Positions 13,834 to 23,088 of a stretch of 32,105 nucleotides of DNA are shown one piece after another. Position numbers and translations under genes: made by a program. Source of the stretch: JBKEDG01 sp047973085 (GTDB taxonomy: Bacteria > Bacillota_I > Bacilli_A > JBKEDG01); contig JBKEBI010000040.1 in assembly GCA_047973085.1 (NCBI GenBank), forward strand, positions 1 to 32,105. Reading direction: 5' to 3'. Within the stretch, counting starts at the first letter, position 1, and each line of letters starts with the position of its first letter. The notes under the pieces were generated by a model. It ran no database searches and was not told the DNA's origin. It saw only the letters and a list, made by a program, of their open reading frames with translations.

Positions 13834-15252
13834 TTAACTTATTTTTTCTTTTATCATCTCAGTTGCCTTTTTGGGATTTGCTTTCCCTTTGGACAACTTC
13901 ATCACTTGACCAATAATAAACTTAAATGCATATTCATTCCCAGATAAATAATCTTGAATTGACTTTTCATTTTCTGCAATTACTTGATCAACAATTTTCT
14001 CAAGTTCATCTTCATTTGAAATTTGTATAAGTCCTTGCTCTTCAACATATTTATTAACATCAATTTCATTATCAATTGCTTCATTTAAAATCTTTTTGGC
14101 AATTTTAGATGAAATGACGTCCTTATCAAATAAATTAGAAATATCTACAAGATTTTGTACACTAACACATATTTCATCAAACTCAACCTTATGTTTATTT
14201 AAATATCCACTTACATCTCCCATAATAAGGTTTGCAACTGTTTTAGCATTTGCTCCAAGTTCAACACATGATTCAAATAGCTTACTAATTTCAACAGTTT
14301 GAACTAGAACATTAGCATCATAATCATTTAATTTGAAATCATTTATATACCTTTCAATTTTAGCTTTTGGAAGTTCTGGTAATCTAGACCTAACTTCATC
14401 TATAAAACTATCATCAAGTATCACAGGCGGAATATTAGGATCATGATGGTAACGATAATCATCTGCAGTTTCTTTTACTCTCATTACAACAGTTTCTCCT
14501 GTTAAATCATCAAAACGCCTTGTTTCTTGAGTTACTTTCCCACCTGAAGAAACAACTTCAGTTTGTCTTTCAATTTCATACATCAAACTTTTTTCAACTT
14601 TTGAAATTGAGTTTAGATTCTTTATTTCAACTTTCGTTCCAAGTTCTGCTCCAAATTCACGAATTGAAACATTAGCATCACAACGCATTGATCCTTCTTC
14701 CATACGAACATCACTTACACCTGCAAAAAGCAAAATTCCACGTAATGTTTCTAAATATCTACTAGCCTCTTTTGGTGAGCGCATTGAAGCATCACTAACA
14801 ATTTCAATTAAAGGAGACCCTGAACGATTAAAATCTAAAAGCGTATCTTCCCCTAAATGAATACTCTTGGCAGTATCTTCCTCTATATGTAATCTTGTAA
14901 TACTTACTTCTTTTAAACTACCTTCTATATCAAAAATAACTTTACCATTTGTTCCAATTGGTGTACGATCTTGCGTAATTTGATATCCCTTTGGTATATC
15001 AGGATAAAAATAATTTTTGCGATCAAATTCCATATATTTAGTAATATCACAATTTAAAGCAAGTGAAGCCATTAAAGCAAGCTCTATACATTCCTTATTC
15101 AATTGTGGTAGAGTCCCTGGTTGAGCAGTATCATAAACATCTGTTTTTGCATTTACATTAGCACCATAAATATTAGGTGCTGAAGAGAATAATTTTCTTT
15201 TTGTTTTAAGCTCTGCATGAACTTCTATACCAATAACCACTTCATATTTCAT
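13834..15252 (-). CDS. gatB: aspartyl/glutamyl-tRNA amidotransferase subunit B
   Basis: A 472-residue subunit that binds mischarged Glu-tRNA(Gln) or Asp-tRNA(Asn) and activates the acyl group for amidation. Family landmarks are the N-terminal EVVIGIEVHAELKTKRKLFS, the stretch FDRKNYFYPDIPKGYQITQ, RLHIEEDTAKS, and RCDANVSIRE; residues about 330-472 form the helical GatB/YqeY tail ending GQVMKLSKGKANPKKATEMI. Length is usual. Its ATG overlaps the gatA stop by one base (TAATG), so the subunits are coupled and made in equal amounts. Presence of GatCAB implies that Gln-tRNA and/or Asn-tRNA is made indirectly. Confidence 0.98.
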   Translation of the reverse strand: MKYEVVIGIEVHAELKTKRKLFSSAPNIYGANVNAKTDVYDTAQPGTLPQLNKECIELALMASLALNCDITKYMEFDRKNYFYPDIPKGYQITQDRTPIGTNGKVIFDIEGSLKEVSITRLHIEEDTAKSIHLGEDTLLDFNRSGSPLIEIVSDASMRSPKEASRYLETLRGILLFAGVSDVRMEEGSMRCDANVSIREFGAELGTKVEIKNLNSISKVEKSLMYEIERQTEVVSSGGKVTQETRRFDDLTGETVVMRVKETADDYRYHHDPNIPPVILDDSFIDEVRSRLPELPKAKIERYINDFKLNDYDANVLVQTVEISKLFESCVELGANAKTVANLIMGDVSGYLNKHKVEFDEICVSVQNLVDISNLFDKDVISSKIAKKILNEAIDNEIDVNKYVEEQGLIQISNEDELEKIVDQVIAENEKSIQDYLSGNEYAFKFIIGQVMKLSKGKANPKKATEMIKEKIS

Positions 15253-16682
15253 TAGAACTCACCTACTTCATAATAATCTTCAAAATACTTTGCTATAGCA
15301 AATACTTTTTCATCTTCTTTTCTATTAGCAACAAACTGCAAACCATGAGGCATCTGTTTTTCTTTATCAAATCCCATAGGAACAGAAATTCCTGGTAGTC
15401 CTGCAAGCGCAGTTGCATCCATAAATTGTGATTCATAAAGTTCATCAATCTTATCCATATTATCATACTCTTCAAATGTATATGCAGTAGTTGGAGCAGT
15501 TGGAGTTATTATATAATCAAATTTATTAAATAGTTCATCAAATTCGTTAACGATTAAACGTCGATATATATGTAATTCTTCATATCTTTGATGATTTTTA
15601 TTCTTTAGCATTTCCATACCAATCATCATTCTACGTTTCACCTCTAGTCCAAAACCTTCTCCTCTAGTGTTAGCATATAAATGATCTAAATCTTCATAAT
15701 CTTCACTTCTATACCCATATCTAATACCATCAAACATGCTTAAATTTGAGGTTATCTCACACCCAACAAGTCCTGTATAAACATAGCTTGAGTCATGTAA
15801 ATATTTCATATTTACAATTTCAACTTCAACTCCTTGTTTTCTAAGAAATTCTGTAACTGATTTCATATTTAAAGCAACAGCATTACTAACATGATCAAAA
15901 GCACTTGACACAATTGCAATCTTTTTACCTTTTGGAGAAAATTCAAGATTTGCTGATGCATTTAATTTCATATCAACAGTTGTAGTATCATTCTCATCTT
16001 TTCCTTGCAACATATCAAATACCAAAGCATTATCTTCAACAGTATTCGTAAAAATTCCTACTTGATCTAGTGAACAATTAAGTGAAACAACTCCATATCT
16101 TGAAACCATCCCATACGTTGGTCTAAAACCTACAATTCCACAATAAGCTGCAGGTTGTCGTACACTTCCTCCTGTATCAGAACCCAGTGAAAATGGGATA
16201 AGTCCACTTGCTACTGCTGCTGCACTTCCTCCACTGCTCCCACCTGGAATACATTTTTTATTTAAAGGATTTAAAACATTCCCATAATATGAAGTAGTAT
16301 TAGAAGCTCCCATTGCAAATTCATCCATATTCAATTTTCCAGTAATAATCATATTTGCTTTCAACAATTTATTTACAACAGTTGCATTATAAACTGACTT
16401 ATAGTTCTCTAAGATTTTACTACCACATGTATTCAAATACCCTGTATAATTCATATTGTCTTTAATTGCACATGGAATTCCATCAAATAAATTAACTATA
16501 CCATTACTATCAAGTTCTTTAGCCTTTCTTATTGCATCCTCTTCACAAACATCAATAAAAGCGTTGTACTCATTTTCTTTAGCAACTTTTAGAATATCTC
16601 TAGTAACTTCTTCAACACTCACTTCATTATTCCTAAACATTTCATGTAATTGTCTAATTGTAACATTTCTAAAGTCTATCAT
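15252..16682 (-). CDS. gatA: aspartyl/glutamyl-tRNA amidotransferase subunit A
   Basis: A 476-residue amidase-signature subunit that hydrolyses glutamine and passes ammonia to GatB. The catalytic Ser-cisSer-Lys triad is complete: Lys74 in GIPCAIKDN, Ser149 in PGGSSGGSAAAV, and Ser173 in GSDTGGSVRQPAA. The C-terminal part carries the usual DYIITPTAPTTAY and GLPGISVPMGF. Its ATG overlaps the TGA of gatC by four bases. The position between gatC and gatB is the standard order. Confidence 0.98.
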   Translation of the reverse strand: MIDFRNVTIRQLHEMFRNNEVSVEEVTRDILKVAKENEYNAFIDVCEEDAIRKAKELDSNGIVNLFDGIPCAIKDNMNYTGYLNTCGSKILENYKSVYNATVVNKLLKANMIITGKLNMDEFAMGASNTTSYYGNVLNPLNKKCIPGGSSGGSAAAVASGLIPFSLGSDTGGSVRQPAAYCGIVGFRPTYGMVSRYGVVSLNCSLDQVGIFTNTVEDNALVFDMLQGKDENDTTTVDMKLNASANLEFSPKGKKIAIVSSAFDHVSNAVALNMKSVTEFLRKQGVEVEIVNMKYLHDSSYVYTGLVGCEITSNLSMFDGIRYGYRSEDYEDLDHLYANTRGEGFGLEVKRRMMIGMEMLKNKNHQRYEELHIYRRLIVNEFDELFNKFDYIITPTAPTTAYTFEEYDNMDKIDELYESQFMDATALAGLPGISVPMGFDKEKQMPHGLQFVANRKEDEKVFAIAKYFEDYYEVGEF

Positions 16683-16981
16683 TTTAGCACCTTAGGAACT
16701 TTAATATAATTCCCTTCCCTATCTAACGTATTCTCTAAAATATCATCCACTGAAATCAAACTTTCTTCTCTTGTAGAAAATACATTTACAATTTCACTAT
16801 GAACATATCTAAGTGGCTGTAACGACGCACAACCTTCAATTACTTCCTCACAGTCTAATTGCGGGCGGCTATTAAAAAAATTATTAACTTCTTTAACACA
16901 ATAATCAATCTCAGATTCAGTTAAAGAAACTTTCAATGCCCAGGCATTATTAGTTACATCATCCCTATTAACATTACTCAT
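16679..16981 (-). CDS. gatC: aspartyl/glutamyl-tRNA amidotransferase subunit C
   Basis: A 100-residue belt subunit that wraps GatA and GatB together. It is diverged at the N-terminus, but LKVSLTESEID starts the family helix and the end DREGNYIKVPKVLK matches the GatC signature (x-FKVPxV). ATG at 16981 overlaps the ligA stop by eight bases and its own stop overlaps gatA by four, so the whole block is one transcript. Confidence 0.92.
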   Translation of the reverse strand: MSNVNRDDVTNNAWALKVSLTESEIDYCVKEVNNFFNSRPQLDCEEVIEGCASLQPLRYVHSEIVNVFSTREESLISVDDILENTLDREGNYIKVPKVLK

Positions 16982-18941
16982 TCTCTACCTCCATTATTTT
17001 TAACAATTGTTCTTCATTTATAATTATGGTATTAAACTGTCTTGCTTTTTCAAGCTTACTTCCAGCTTTTTCTCCTACAATTAAATAATCCGTATTTTTA
17101 CTAACATTACTTGTTACCTTTGCACCTTGTAATGTAAAAAATTGTTCTATATCTTTGCGTTTATAGCTTTCAAAACTTCCTGTAACACACAGAGTTTTAT
17201 TATAAAACTCACTTTCTAAATTAACTTTATCTACGCTGTATTCAATATGATTATTTTTTAAATAATTGTATATAATTTTAAATTCATCACTTGATAAATA
17301 CTCTACTAAACTTGTAGCAATTTTACTTCCTATCTCAGGAATATTTTCCAATTCCTCAACACTAGCATTCATTAAACCTTCCAAGCTACCATAAGAGTTT
17401 ACAAGCAAGTTAGAAATCTTTTTCCCAACGTGTTTTATACCTAGCCCTGTAATAAACTGCTCAAGCTTATTATTCTTACTCTTTTCAATATTATCAAGGA
17501 TTAGATTAATTCGCTTTTCTCCAAATCCATCAAGCTCTATTAACTGGTCTTTATATTTATACAACTCATAAATATCACAAACACTATTTAAAAATCCTAG
17601 TTTATAGAATATTTCAATATTTTTTTCACCAAGTCCTTCAATATTCATTGCATCAATACTAGTGAAATAAATTAAGTTCCTACTTTTCTTAGCCTGACAA
17701 TTTTTATTATTACAAAAATGATTAGCATCTTCTCTAGCAAGTAAACTTCCACAAACAGGACAATTTTCAATCATTGCGAATTTATCACTATTTTCACGTT
17801 CTTCCATCACTACTGAAACAACCTCAGGAATAATTTCTCCAGCTTTATGAATTAAAACACTATCCCCAATTCTAATATCCTTTTCTTCAATATATGAGAA
17901 GTTATGAAGTGTAGCACGACTAACAACACTCCCACTAACACTAACACTTTCAAGCTCAGCAACAGGTGTAATCTTTCCAGTTCTTCCAACTTGAAAAACT
18001 ATGTCGTTTACTTTGGTTTTAACCTGCTGCGCTTTATATTTATAGGCAATCGCCCACTTTGGAGCACGTGCATTAAATCCCAACTCGTTTTGAATATCAT
18101 ATTCATTTACCTTTATAACAATTCCATCTGTTTCATACGGTAGTTCATGACGATGATTATCCCAATATGCTACATAACTAATAACTTCTTCAATATTATC
18201 AACTAACTTAATATTATTATTTACATTAAAGCCAAGCTTTGAAAGCATCATTAACGATTCATAATGAGTTGATTCATTACTGCTTTGACTATTATATATA
18301 AATGCGTCTAAGTTTCTATCTTTAGCAATACTACTATCTAACTGTCTAATTGTTCCTGCAGCTAAATTTCTTGGATTAGCAAAAACTTTTCCACCATTTG
18401 ATTTCTGTACTTCATTAATCTTCTCAAATTCAGCCTTGCTTATGAAAACTTCACCACGAACTTCAAAATCTCCATCAACATCAACTTCTTTTAAAATAGA
18501 ATCAACAGTTAAAATATTATGTGTAACATCTTCTCCAACTTCGCCATTACCACGAGTAATTGCTCTGCTAAATTTTTTATTTTGATAAATAAAAGACATT
18601 GCAAGCCCATCAATTTTCAATTCACAAACATAAGAAAATTTACTAAACTCTTTCTTTATACTAGCATCAAATCTTCGCAAGTCATCAGTGTCAAATGCAT
18701 TATCTAAACTAAGCATAGGAGTTTGATGAACTACTTTAGAAAATCTATTATCAATAGTATCTCCAACTCTACTAGTAATAGAGTTTTCTTTCACATCCTT
18801 TGGATGCTTTTTCTCTAATTCTTTTAATTCTGCATATAATTTATCATACTCATAATCGCTAATAACTGAATTATTATTGTGATGATATTCATAATTATAA
18901 CTTTCTAATTCTCTATACAATTTTTCCATACGTTTATTCAC
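16974..18941 (-). CDS. ligA: NAD-dependent DNA ligase
   Basis: About 655 residues; seals nicks in replication and repair using NAD. The order is domain Ia (NYEYHHNNNSVISDYEYDKLY), adenylation domain with the catalytic Lys in ELKIDGLAMS (about residue 109), an OB fold, a four-Cys zinc finger (CPVCGSLL and, 14 residues later, CNNKNC), helix-hairpin-helix repeats (FGEKRINLI, IPEIGSKIA) and a C-terminal BRCT domain (TLCVTGSFESYKRKDIEQFF). The start is uncertain: GTG at 18941 has GGTGA five bases ahead, ATG at 18953 lies against a TATAAT-like box, and ATG at 18929 is also in frame. It heads the ligA-gatCAB operon. Confidence 0.97.
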   Translation of the reverse strand: MNKRMEKLYRELESYNYEYHHNNNSVISDYEYDKLYAELKELEKKHPKDVKENSITSRVGDTIDNRFSKVVHQTPMLSLDNAFDTDDLRRFDASIKKEFSKFSYVCELKIDGLAMSFIYQNKKFSRAITRGNGEVGEDVTHNILTVDSILKEVDVDGDFEVRGEVFISKAEFEKINEVQKSNGGKVFANPRNLAAGTIRQLDSSIAKDRNLDAFIYNSQSSNESTHYESLMMLSKLGFNVNNNIKLVDNIEEVISYVAYWDNHRHELPYETDGIVIKVNEYDIQNELGFNARAPKWAIAYKYKAQQVKTKVNDIVFQVGRTGKITPVAELESVSVSGSVVSRATLHNFSYIEEKDIRIGDSVLIHKAGEIIPEVVSVVMEERENSDKFAMIENCPVCGSLLAREDANHFCNNKNCQAKKSRNLIYFTSIDAMNIEGLGEKNIEIFYKLGFLNSVCDIYELYKYKDQLIELDGFGEKRINLILDNIEKSKNNKLEQFITGLGIKHVGKKISNLLVNSYGSLEGLMNASVEELENIPEIGSKIATSLVEYLSSDEFKIIYNYLKNNHIEYSVDKVNLESEFYNKTLCVTGSFESYKRKDIEQFFTLQGAKVTSNVSKNTDYLIVGEKAGSKLEKARQFNTIIINEEQLLKIMEVENE

Positions 18942-19040
18942 ATAAATCACCATCTATATTATATCATAAAAGATACTAAATTTTCACTTTCAAATATTAA
19001 TAATTGAAATTATATATTATTTATTATACAATATAGTTGA

Positions 19041-19240
19041 ATATTAATAGGTACACTTTGTGTATAATAGGGAATTAGGATAATCCTAAGCTGTCCCAGC
19101 AACTGTGATACGGATGAAATAACATAAGCCACTGATTAAACTCGGGAAGGTGTTAGAGTAAGATGATGTTAAGCCAGTAGACCTGCCTATGATTAGATAT
19201 TCATTTCTCCTGGGAATGAGAAAGAAGTCAATCATAGTTA
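19041..19240 (+). ncRNA. cobalamin riboswitch
   Basis: The B12 box AAGCCAGTAGACCTGCC is at 19171-19187. Before it come the conserved blocks GGGAA at 19070, GCTGTCCCAGCAACTGTGA, AAGCCACTG and GGGAAGGTG in the order and spacing of the AdoCbl class. CTATGATT (19187-19194) pairs with AATCATAG (19230-19237), enclosing a small hairpin (TCATT/AATGA). A terminator at 19268-19289 gives the expression platform, so cobalamin should stop transcription before nrdD. The limits are approximate. Confidence 0.93.
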
Positions 19241-19267
19241 AATTAATACTATTTTAGACTCTTTTAG

Positions 19268-19289
19268 CATACCCCGGTATGTTTTTTTT
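19268..19289 (+). terminator. riboswitch-controlled terminator
   Basis: CATAC (19268-19272) pairs with GTATG (19277-19281) around CCCG, followed by eight T. It lies between the cobalamin aptamer and nrdD, 26 bases before the start codon, as expected for ligand-controlled attenuation. Confidence 0.85.
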
Positions 19290-19315
19290 ATTGAAAATAA
19301 TATTGGAGGTACTTT

Positions 19316-21607
19316 ATGAAGGTTACAAAACGAAATAAAAATATTGAAGAATTTAATCGAAAAAAAATAGAGAATGCAATTTTACAAGCATTTTCAAAAG
19401 AAGAAAGAGGAATTGATTTTGCTGAAATAATTAAAATTTCAGATCGTATTGAGAAAGCATGCTACGATAAAATAAACATTGAAGAAATACAAAATTTAGT
19501 TGAAAATGTGTTAATGAAAAATCATTATGAAGTAGCAAAACGCTATATTACTTATCGTCATAAACACTATGAAAACAGGCTTAATAAAACATTTATTGAT
19601 AAAAGATTAGAAGAAATAATCAATATAAGTGAAAGCGAAGATAATAAAGAGAATGCTAATATGAATTCTGACACTCCAGCAGGACAAATGATGCAAATTG
19701 CTTCAGTACACGCAAAAGATTATGCATTAACACATTTAATAAACAAAGAGTATGTAGAACTTCATAATGAAGGATTTATTCATATTCATGATTTGGATTA
19801 CTATCCTTCTAAAACAACGACATGTGTTCAATATGATTTAAATAAGTTATATAAAAATGGTTTTTATACAAAAAATGGAAAAATTAACGAGCCTATGTCA
19901 ATTGAAACTTATACTACACTAGCTACAATAGTTTTTCAAACAAATCAAAATGAACAGCACGGAGGACAATCAATCCCTGCCTTTGATTTCTTTATGGCTC
20001 CAGGAGTTTTTAAGAGTTTTAAAAAAAATCTTTCTAATATTATTGAACTATTTCTAAAATTAAGTTCAAATACTGAATATACTAATATCAAAGAATGTAT
20101 AGAAATTTATGTAAAAAGTATTGATGATATTAACAAGCAAGCTTTGAAGAGAATTTTTAAAATTGATTTAGATAAAGCAATAAACCTCGCAGTTAAACAA
20201 ACTGATAAAGACACTTATCAAGCTATGGAAGGGTTTATTTTCAACTTAAATACAATGCATAGTAGAGGAGGTAATCAAGTTGTATTTAGTTCAATTAACT
20301 ATGGAACTGATACTTCTATTGAAGGTAGAATGGTTATTTCAAACATTTTAAAAGCTACGAGAAAAGGACTTGGTAATGGAGAAGTGCCAATCTTCCCGAT
20401 TCAAATTTTTAAAGTTAAAAATGGCGTAAATTATTCAAATAAGGACTTAAATATGGCTTATTCTAATCCAATATGGAACAAAGAGCTTTTTGAAAGAGAT
20501 TTTGAAGCAAAGAATTTTGATTTGTTATTGCAATCTATTCAAACTTCATCAACAAGCCTATTCCCAAATTATGTTTTTCTTGATGCTTCCTTCAATAAGA
20601 ATGAGAATTGGTCAATTAATGACCCCAAAAGATACAAACACGAAGTTGCAACTATGGGATGTAGAACAAGAGTTTTTGAAAATATATTAGGAGAGACTAC
20701 TTCAATAGGTAGAGGAAACATTTCTTTTACAACAATAAATATTGTACGTCTTGCTATTATATCTGCTAACACAACAAATGATATTAATGAACGAAAAAAG
20801 CTTTTTGAAGAAAAAATTTCTGAAATGATTCAAACTGTTGCAAAACAATTAGTTGAGCGTCTTACTTATCAAAAAACTGCCTCTGTTTCTCAATTTCCAT
20901 TTATGAGTACAAATAATATCTGGGAGAACCTTAATAAAAATGTTAGTGATGCTATTACTAGTGGTACTCTTGGAATTGGATTTATTGGTGGAAATAATGC
21001 AATGTATGCACTCTTTAACAAAAGCTACAGTCAAGATAATGAAGTATATGATTACTTTTACTATATAATTGATAAAATGAATAAAGAAATTCAAGAATTA
21101 AAGCAACAATATAAATTAAACTTCTCACTTCTTGCAACACCCGCTGAAGGACTTAGTGGTAGATTTACAAAACTTGATCAACAAAAGTTTGGTATTATTA
21201 AAGACGTTAATGATAGAGAATATTATACTAATTCATTTCATGTTGATGTAGCAGAAAATATTAATGTCTTTAAAAAAATTAAGCTAGAAGCTCCATTTCA
21301 CAAACTAACTACAGGTGGCCATATAACATATATTGAACTTGATGGTGAAGCAAAGAAGAATCCAAATTCACTACTTAAAATTGTTGAGTGTATGTATAAT
21401 TATGATATTGGTTACGGATCAATAAATCATCCAATCGATCAATGTAACGATTGTAATTACAAGGGAACAATATATTTTAACTGCCCAAATTGTAATAGCA
21501 CTAGCATTAAACGAATTAGACGAATTACAGGCTATCTAACAGGAGATCTTAGCTCTTGGAATAACGCCAAAAGAGCAGAAGAACATGATCGTGTGAAACA
21601 TTTATGA
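19316..21607 (+). CDS. nrdD: anaerobic (class III) ribonucleoside-triphosphate reductase
   Basis: A 763-residue oxygen-sensitive glycyl-radical enzyme making dNTPs. Residues about 3-90 are an ATP-cone allosteric domain. The 10-stranded barrel follows, with Cys170 in TTTCVQYDL, HGGQSIPAFDFF, and the thiyl-radical candidate Cys449 in ATMGCRTRV. A zinc site has four Cys (710, 713, 723, 726) in CNDCN and CPNCN. The radical Gly739 is in RRITGYLTGDL near the C-terminus. GGAGGT lies before the ATG. It is co-transcribed with nrdG (4-nt overlap) and preceded by a cobalamin riboswitch, which implies that a B12-dependent class II reductase may exist elsewhere in the genome. Confidence 0.98.
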   Translation: MKVTKRNKNIEEFNRKKIENAILQAFSKEERGIDFAEIIKISDRIEKACYDKINIEEIQNLVENVLMKNHYEVAKRYITYRHKHYENRLNKTFIDKRLEEIINISESEDNKENANMNSDTPAGQMMQIASVHAKDYALTHLINKEYVELHNEGFIHIHDLDYYPSKTTTCVQYDLNKLYKNGFYTKNGKINEPMSIETYTTLATIVFQTNQNEQHGGQSIPAFDFFMAPGVFKSFKKNLSNIIELFLKLSSNTEYTNIKECIEIYVKSIDDINKQALKRIFKIDLDKAINLAVKQTDKDTYQAMEGFIFNLNTMHSRGGNQVVFSSINYGTDTSIEGRMVISNILKATRKGLGNGEVPIFPIQIFKVKNGVNYSNKDLNMAYSNPIWNKELFERDFEAKNFDLLLQSIQTSSTSLFPNYVFLDASFNKNENWSINDPKRYKHEVATMGCRTRVFENILGETTSIGRGNISFTTINIVRLAIISANTTNDINERKKLFEEKISEMIQTVAKQLVERLTYQKTASVSQFPFMSTNNIWENLNKNVSDAITSGTLGIGFIGGNNAMYALFNKSYSQDNEVYDYFYYIIDKMNKEIQELKQQYKLNFSLLATPAEGLSGRFTKLDQQKFGIIKDVNDREYYTNSFHVDVAENINVFKKIKLEAPFHKLTTGGHITYIELDGEAKKNPNSLLKIVECMYNYDIGYGSINHPIDQCNDCNYKGTIYFNCPNCNSTSIKRIRRITGYLTGDLSSWNNAKRAEEHDRVKHL

Positions 21608-22089
21608 ACTACCTAAAAATCATTAATGAAACAATTAGTGATGGAGTTGGCCTTAGAATGTCAATTTACCTTGCTGGGTGTTCTCATGAATGCAATGGTT
21701 GTCATAACAAATCCTCGTGGAATGAAAAGAATGGAAAAAACTTAGATGATGCAACAATTGCATACATTATTAATGCATATAAAAATAATCCATTACTAAA
21801 TGGCATTACCTTTACCGGAGGCGACCCTTTATACAATTTTGAAAGTTTTAACATACTAATTAAAAAAATTAAACAAGAGCTAAACTGCAATATTTGGGTA
21901 TATACAGGATATGTTTTTGAGGAAATTTTAAATGAAAGCTTTATGAAATATATAGATGTTTTAGTTGATGGAAAATTTATGATTGAAAAATATAGTCCTC
22001 TACTATATTTTAAAGGAAGTACAAACCAAAGAATAATTGACGTAGTAGAAAGTTTTAAAAAAAATAAAGTTGTTAGTCTTATAAATTGA
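21604..22089 (+). CDS. nrdG: anaerobic ribonucleotide reductase activating protein (radical SAM)
   Basis: A 161-residue activase. It cleaves S-adenosylmethionine with a 4Fe-4S cluster to install the glycyl radical on NrdD. The cluster motif is CX3CX2C at Cys26, Cys30 and Cys33 (AGCSHECNGCHN), followed by the SAM-binding TGGDPL. The length is normal for the short NrdG type. Its ATG overlaps the nrdD TGA by four bases. It shares the cobalamin-controlled transcript. Confidence 0.97.
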   Translation: MNYLKIINETISDGVGLRMSIYLAGCSHECNGCHNKSSWNEKNGKNLDDATIAYIINAYKNNPLLNGITFTGGDPLYNFESFNILIKKIKQELNCNIWVYTGYVFEEILNESFMKYIDVLVDGKFMIEKYSPLLYFKGSTNQRIIDVVESFKKNKVVSLIN

Positions 22090-22128
22090 ATTCCCTTCTT
22101 TCATTAAAAGCATAATATATTCGGATTA

Positions 22129-22153
22129 AAGGCAATGTTTGTATTGTCTTTTT
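22129..22153 (+). terminator. terminator of nrdDG
   Basis: AAGGCAAT (22129-22136) pairs with ATTGTCTT (22143-22150) with one wobble and loop GTTTGT, followed by TTT. It faces the leftward terminator of recR. Confidence 0.75.
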
Positions 22154-22167
22154 CTATGTCATGTAAA

Positions 22168-22192
22168 TAAAAAAGCCTTGCACAGTGCAAAG
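22168..22192 (-). terminator. terminator of the prfA-recR operon
   Basis: CCTTGCA (22176-22182) pairs with TGCAAAG (22186-22192) with one wobble and loop CAG. On the minus strand a T run follows (complement of 22168-22174). It begins four bases after the recR stop codon. Confidence 0.82.
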
Positions 22193-22195
22193 ACT

Positions 22196-22792
22196 TTATA
22201 TATTCTTTCTACCTTCAATTGCTTTAAATAGGGTAAGCTCATCAGCGTACTCAAGATCACTACCTACAGGAAGCCCGTGTGCTATTCTAGAAACCACAAT
22301 CCCTGTACTATCAAGCAATTTAGAAATGTAGTTTGCTGTTGCCTCTCCATCAAATGTAGGGTTCGTTGCTACTATCAACTCTTCTATTTCCTTATTTTCT
22401 TTAATTCTTGTAATCAAAGAGCTAATATTAATATCTTCTATTCCAATACCATTCATTGGTGAAATTGCACCACCTAAAACATGGTATCTTCCTTTAAACA
22501 TCTTTAACTTTTCTAAAACTACCACATCTCTAATAGATTCAACTACACAAATAACTGACTTATCACGCCTATCATCATCACATATATAACAAGTTTCTTT
22601 ATCAGTTATATAATGGCATATCTTACATTCTCTAATACCTTCAGAAATACCTAAAATATTATTTGCAAAAGTTTCAAGCTCTACCTTATTTCTATTAACA
22701 AGATTCATCACTAATCTTTCCGCAGTCTTATCACCAATATTTGGTAGAGTTTTAAAACTTTCAATTAAATCCCTTATTGGTTTAGGATACAT
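22196..22792 (-). CDS. recR: recombination mediator RecR
   Basis: A 198-residue ring-forming DNA-repair protein that loads RecA with RecO and RecF. It shows an N-terminal helix-hairpin-helix (LPNIGDKTAERL), a four-Cys zinc finger (Cys56, Cys59, Cys68, Cys71 in CKICH and CYICDD), a Toprim domain (ICVVESIRDVV) and a C-terminal Walker-B-like region (HGLPVGSDLEYADELTL). Its length is standard. Its ATG shares one base with the stop of the ybaB gene (TAATG). The dnaX-ybaB-recR order is widely conserved. Confidence 0.98.
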   Translation of the reverse strand: MYPKPIRDLIESFKTLPNIGDKTAERLVMNLVNRNKVELETFANNILGISEGIRECKICHYITDKETCYICDDDRRDKSVICVVESIRDVVVLEKLKMFKGRYHVLGGAISPMNGIGIEDINISSLITRIKENKEIEELIVATNPTFDGEATANYISKLLDSTGIVVSRIAHGLPVGSDLEYADELTLFKAIEGRKNI

Positions 22793-23085
22793 TAAAATAG
22801 CCCACCTAATCCTGGTGCAATTTCTGACATTCTATCTTCTGTAAACTCACCAATCTGCTCCACACAGTCATTAAATGCAAGTAATATCAAATCTTGAAGA
22901 ACTTCCTTATCATCCATTGCAACATCTGAAATTTGAATTTCTTTCACAATCTTAGTTCCATACATGTGGATAGTAACTTCTCCTCCCTTTTCTGAAGTAA
23001 ATACACTTCCCTCAATTTCTTTCTTTGCTTCATCAACCATTTGTTGCATTTGTTGCGCCTGTTTCATCATATCATTCATATTCAT
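22792..23085 (-). CDS. YbaB/EbfC nucleoid-associated protein
   Basis: A 97-residue DNA-binding protein that forms tweezer-like dimers. It begins with a Met/Gln-rich helix (MNMNDMMKQAQQMQQMV) and ends with the typical APGLGGLF. GGAGG sits inside the last codons of dnaX, seven bases before the ATG, so it is translated from the dnaX transcript, and it overlaps recR at its other end. The family sits beside dnaX and recR in many bacteria. Confidence 0.96.
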   Translation of the reverse strand: MNMNDMMKQAQQMQQMVDEAKKEIEGSVFTSEKGGEVTIHMYGTKIVKEIQISDVAMDDKEVLQDLILLAFNDCVEQIGEFTEDRMSEIAPGLGGLF

Positions 23086-23088
23086 AAT

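Noticed and set aside
20849..21094. Long open frame antisense to nrdD
   Set aside because: Opposite strand of a strongly conserved gene, without ribosome binding site; AT-rich chance frame.
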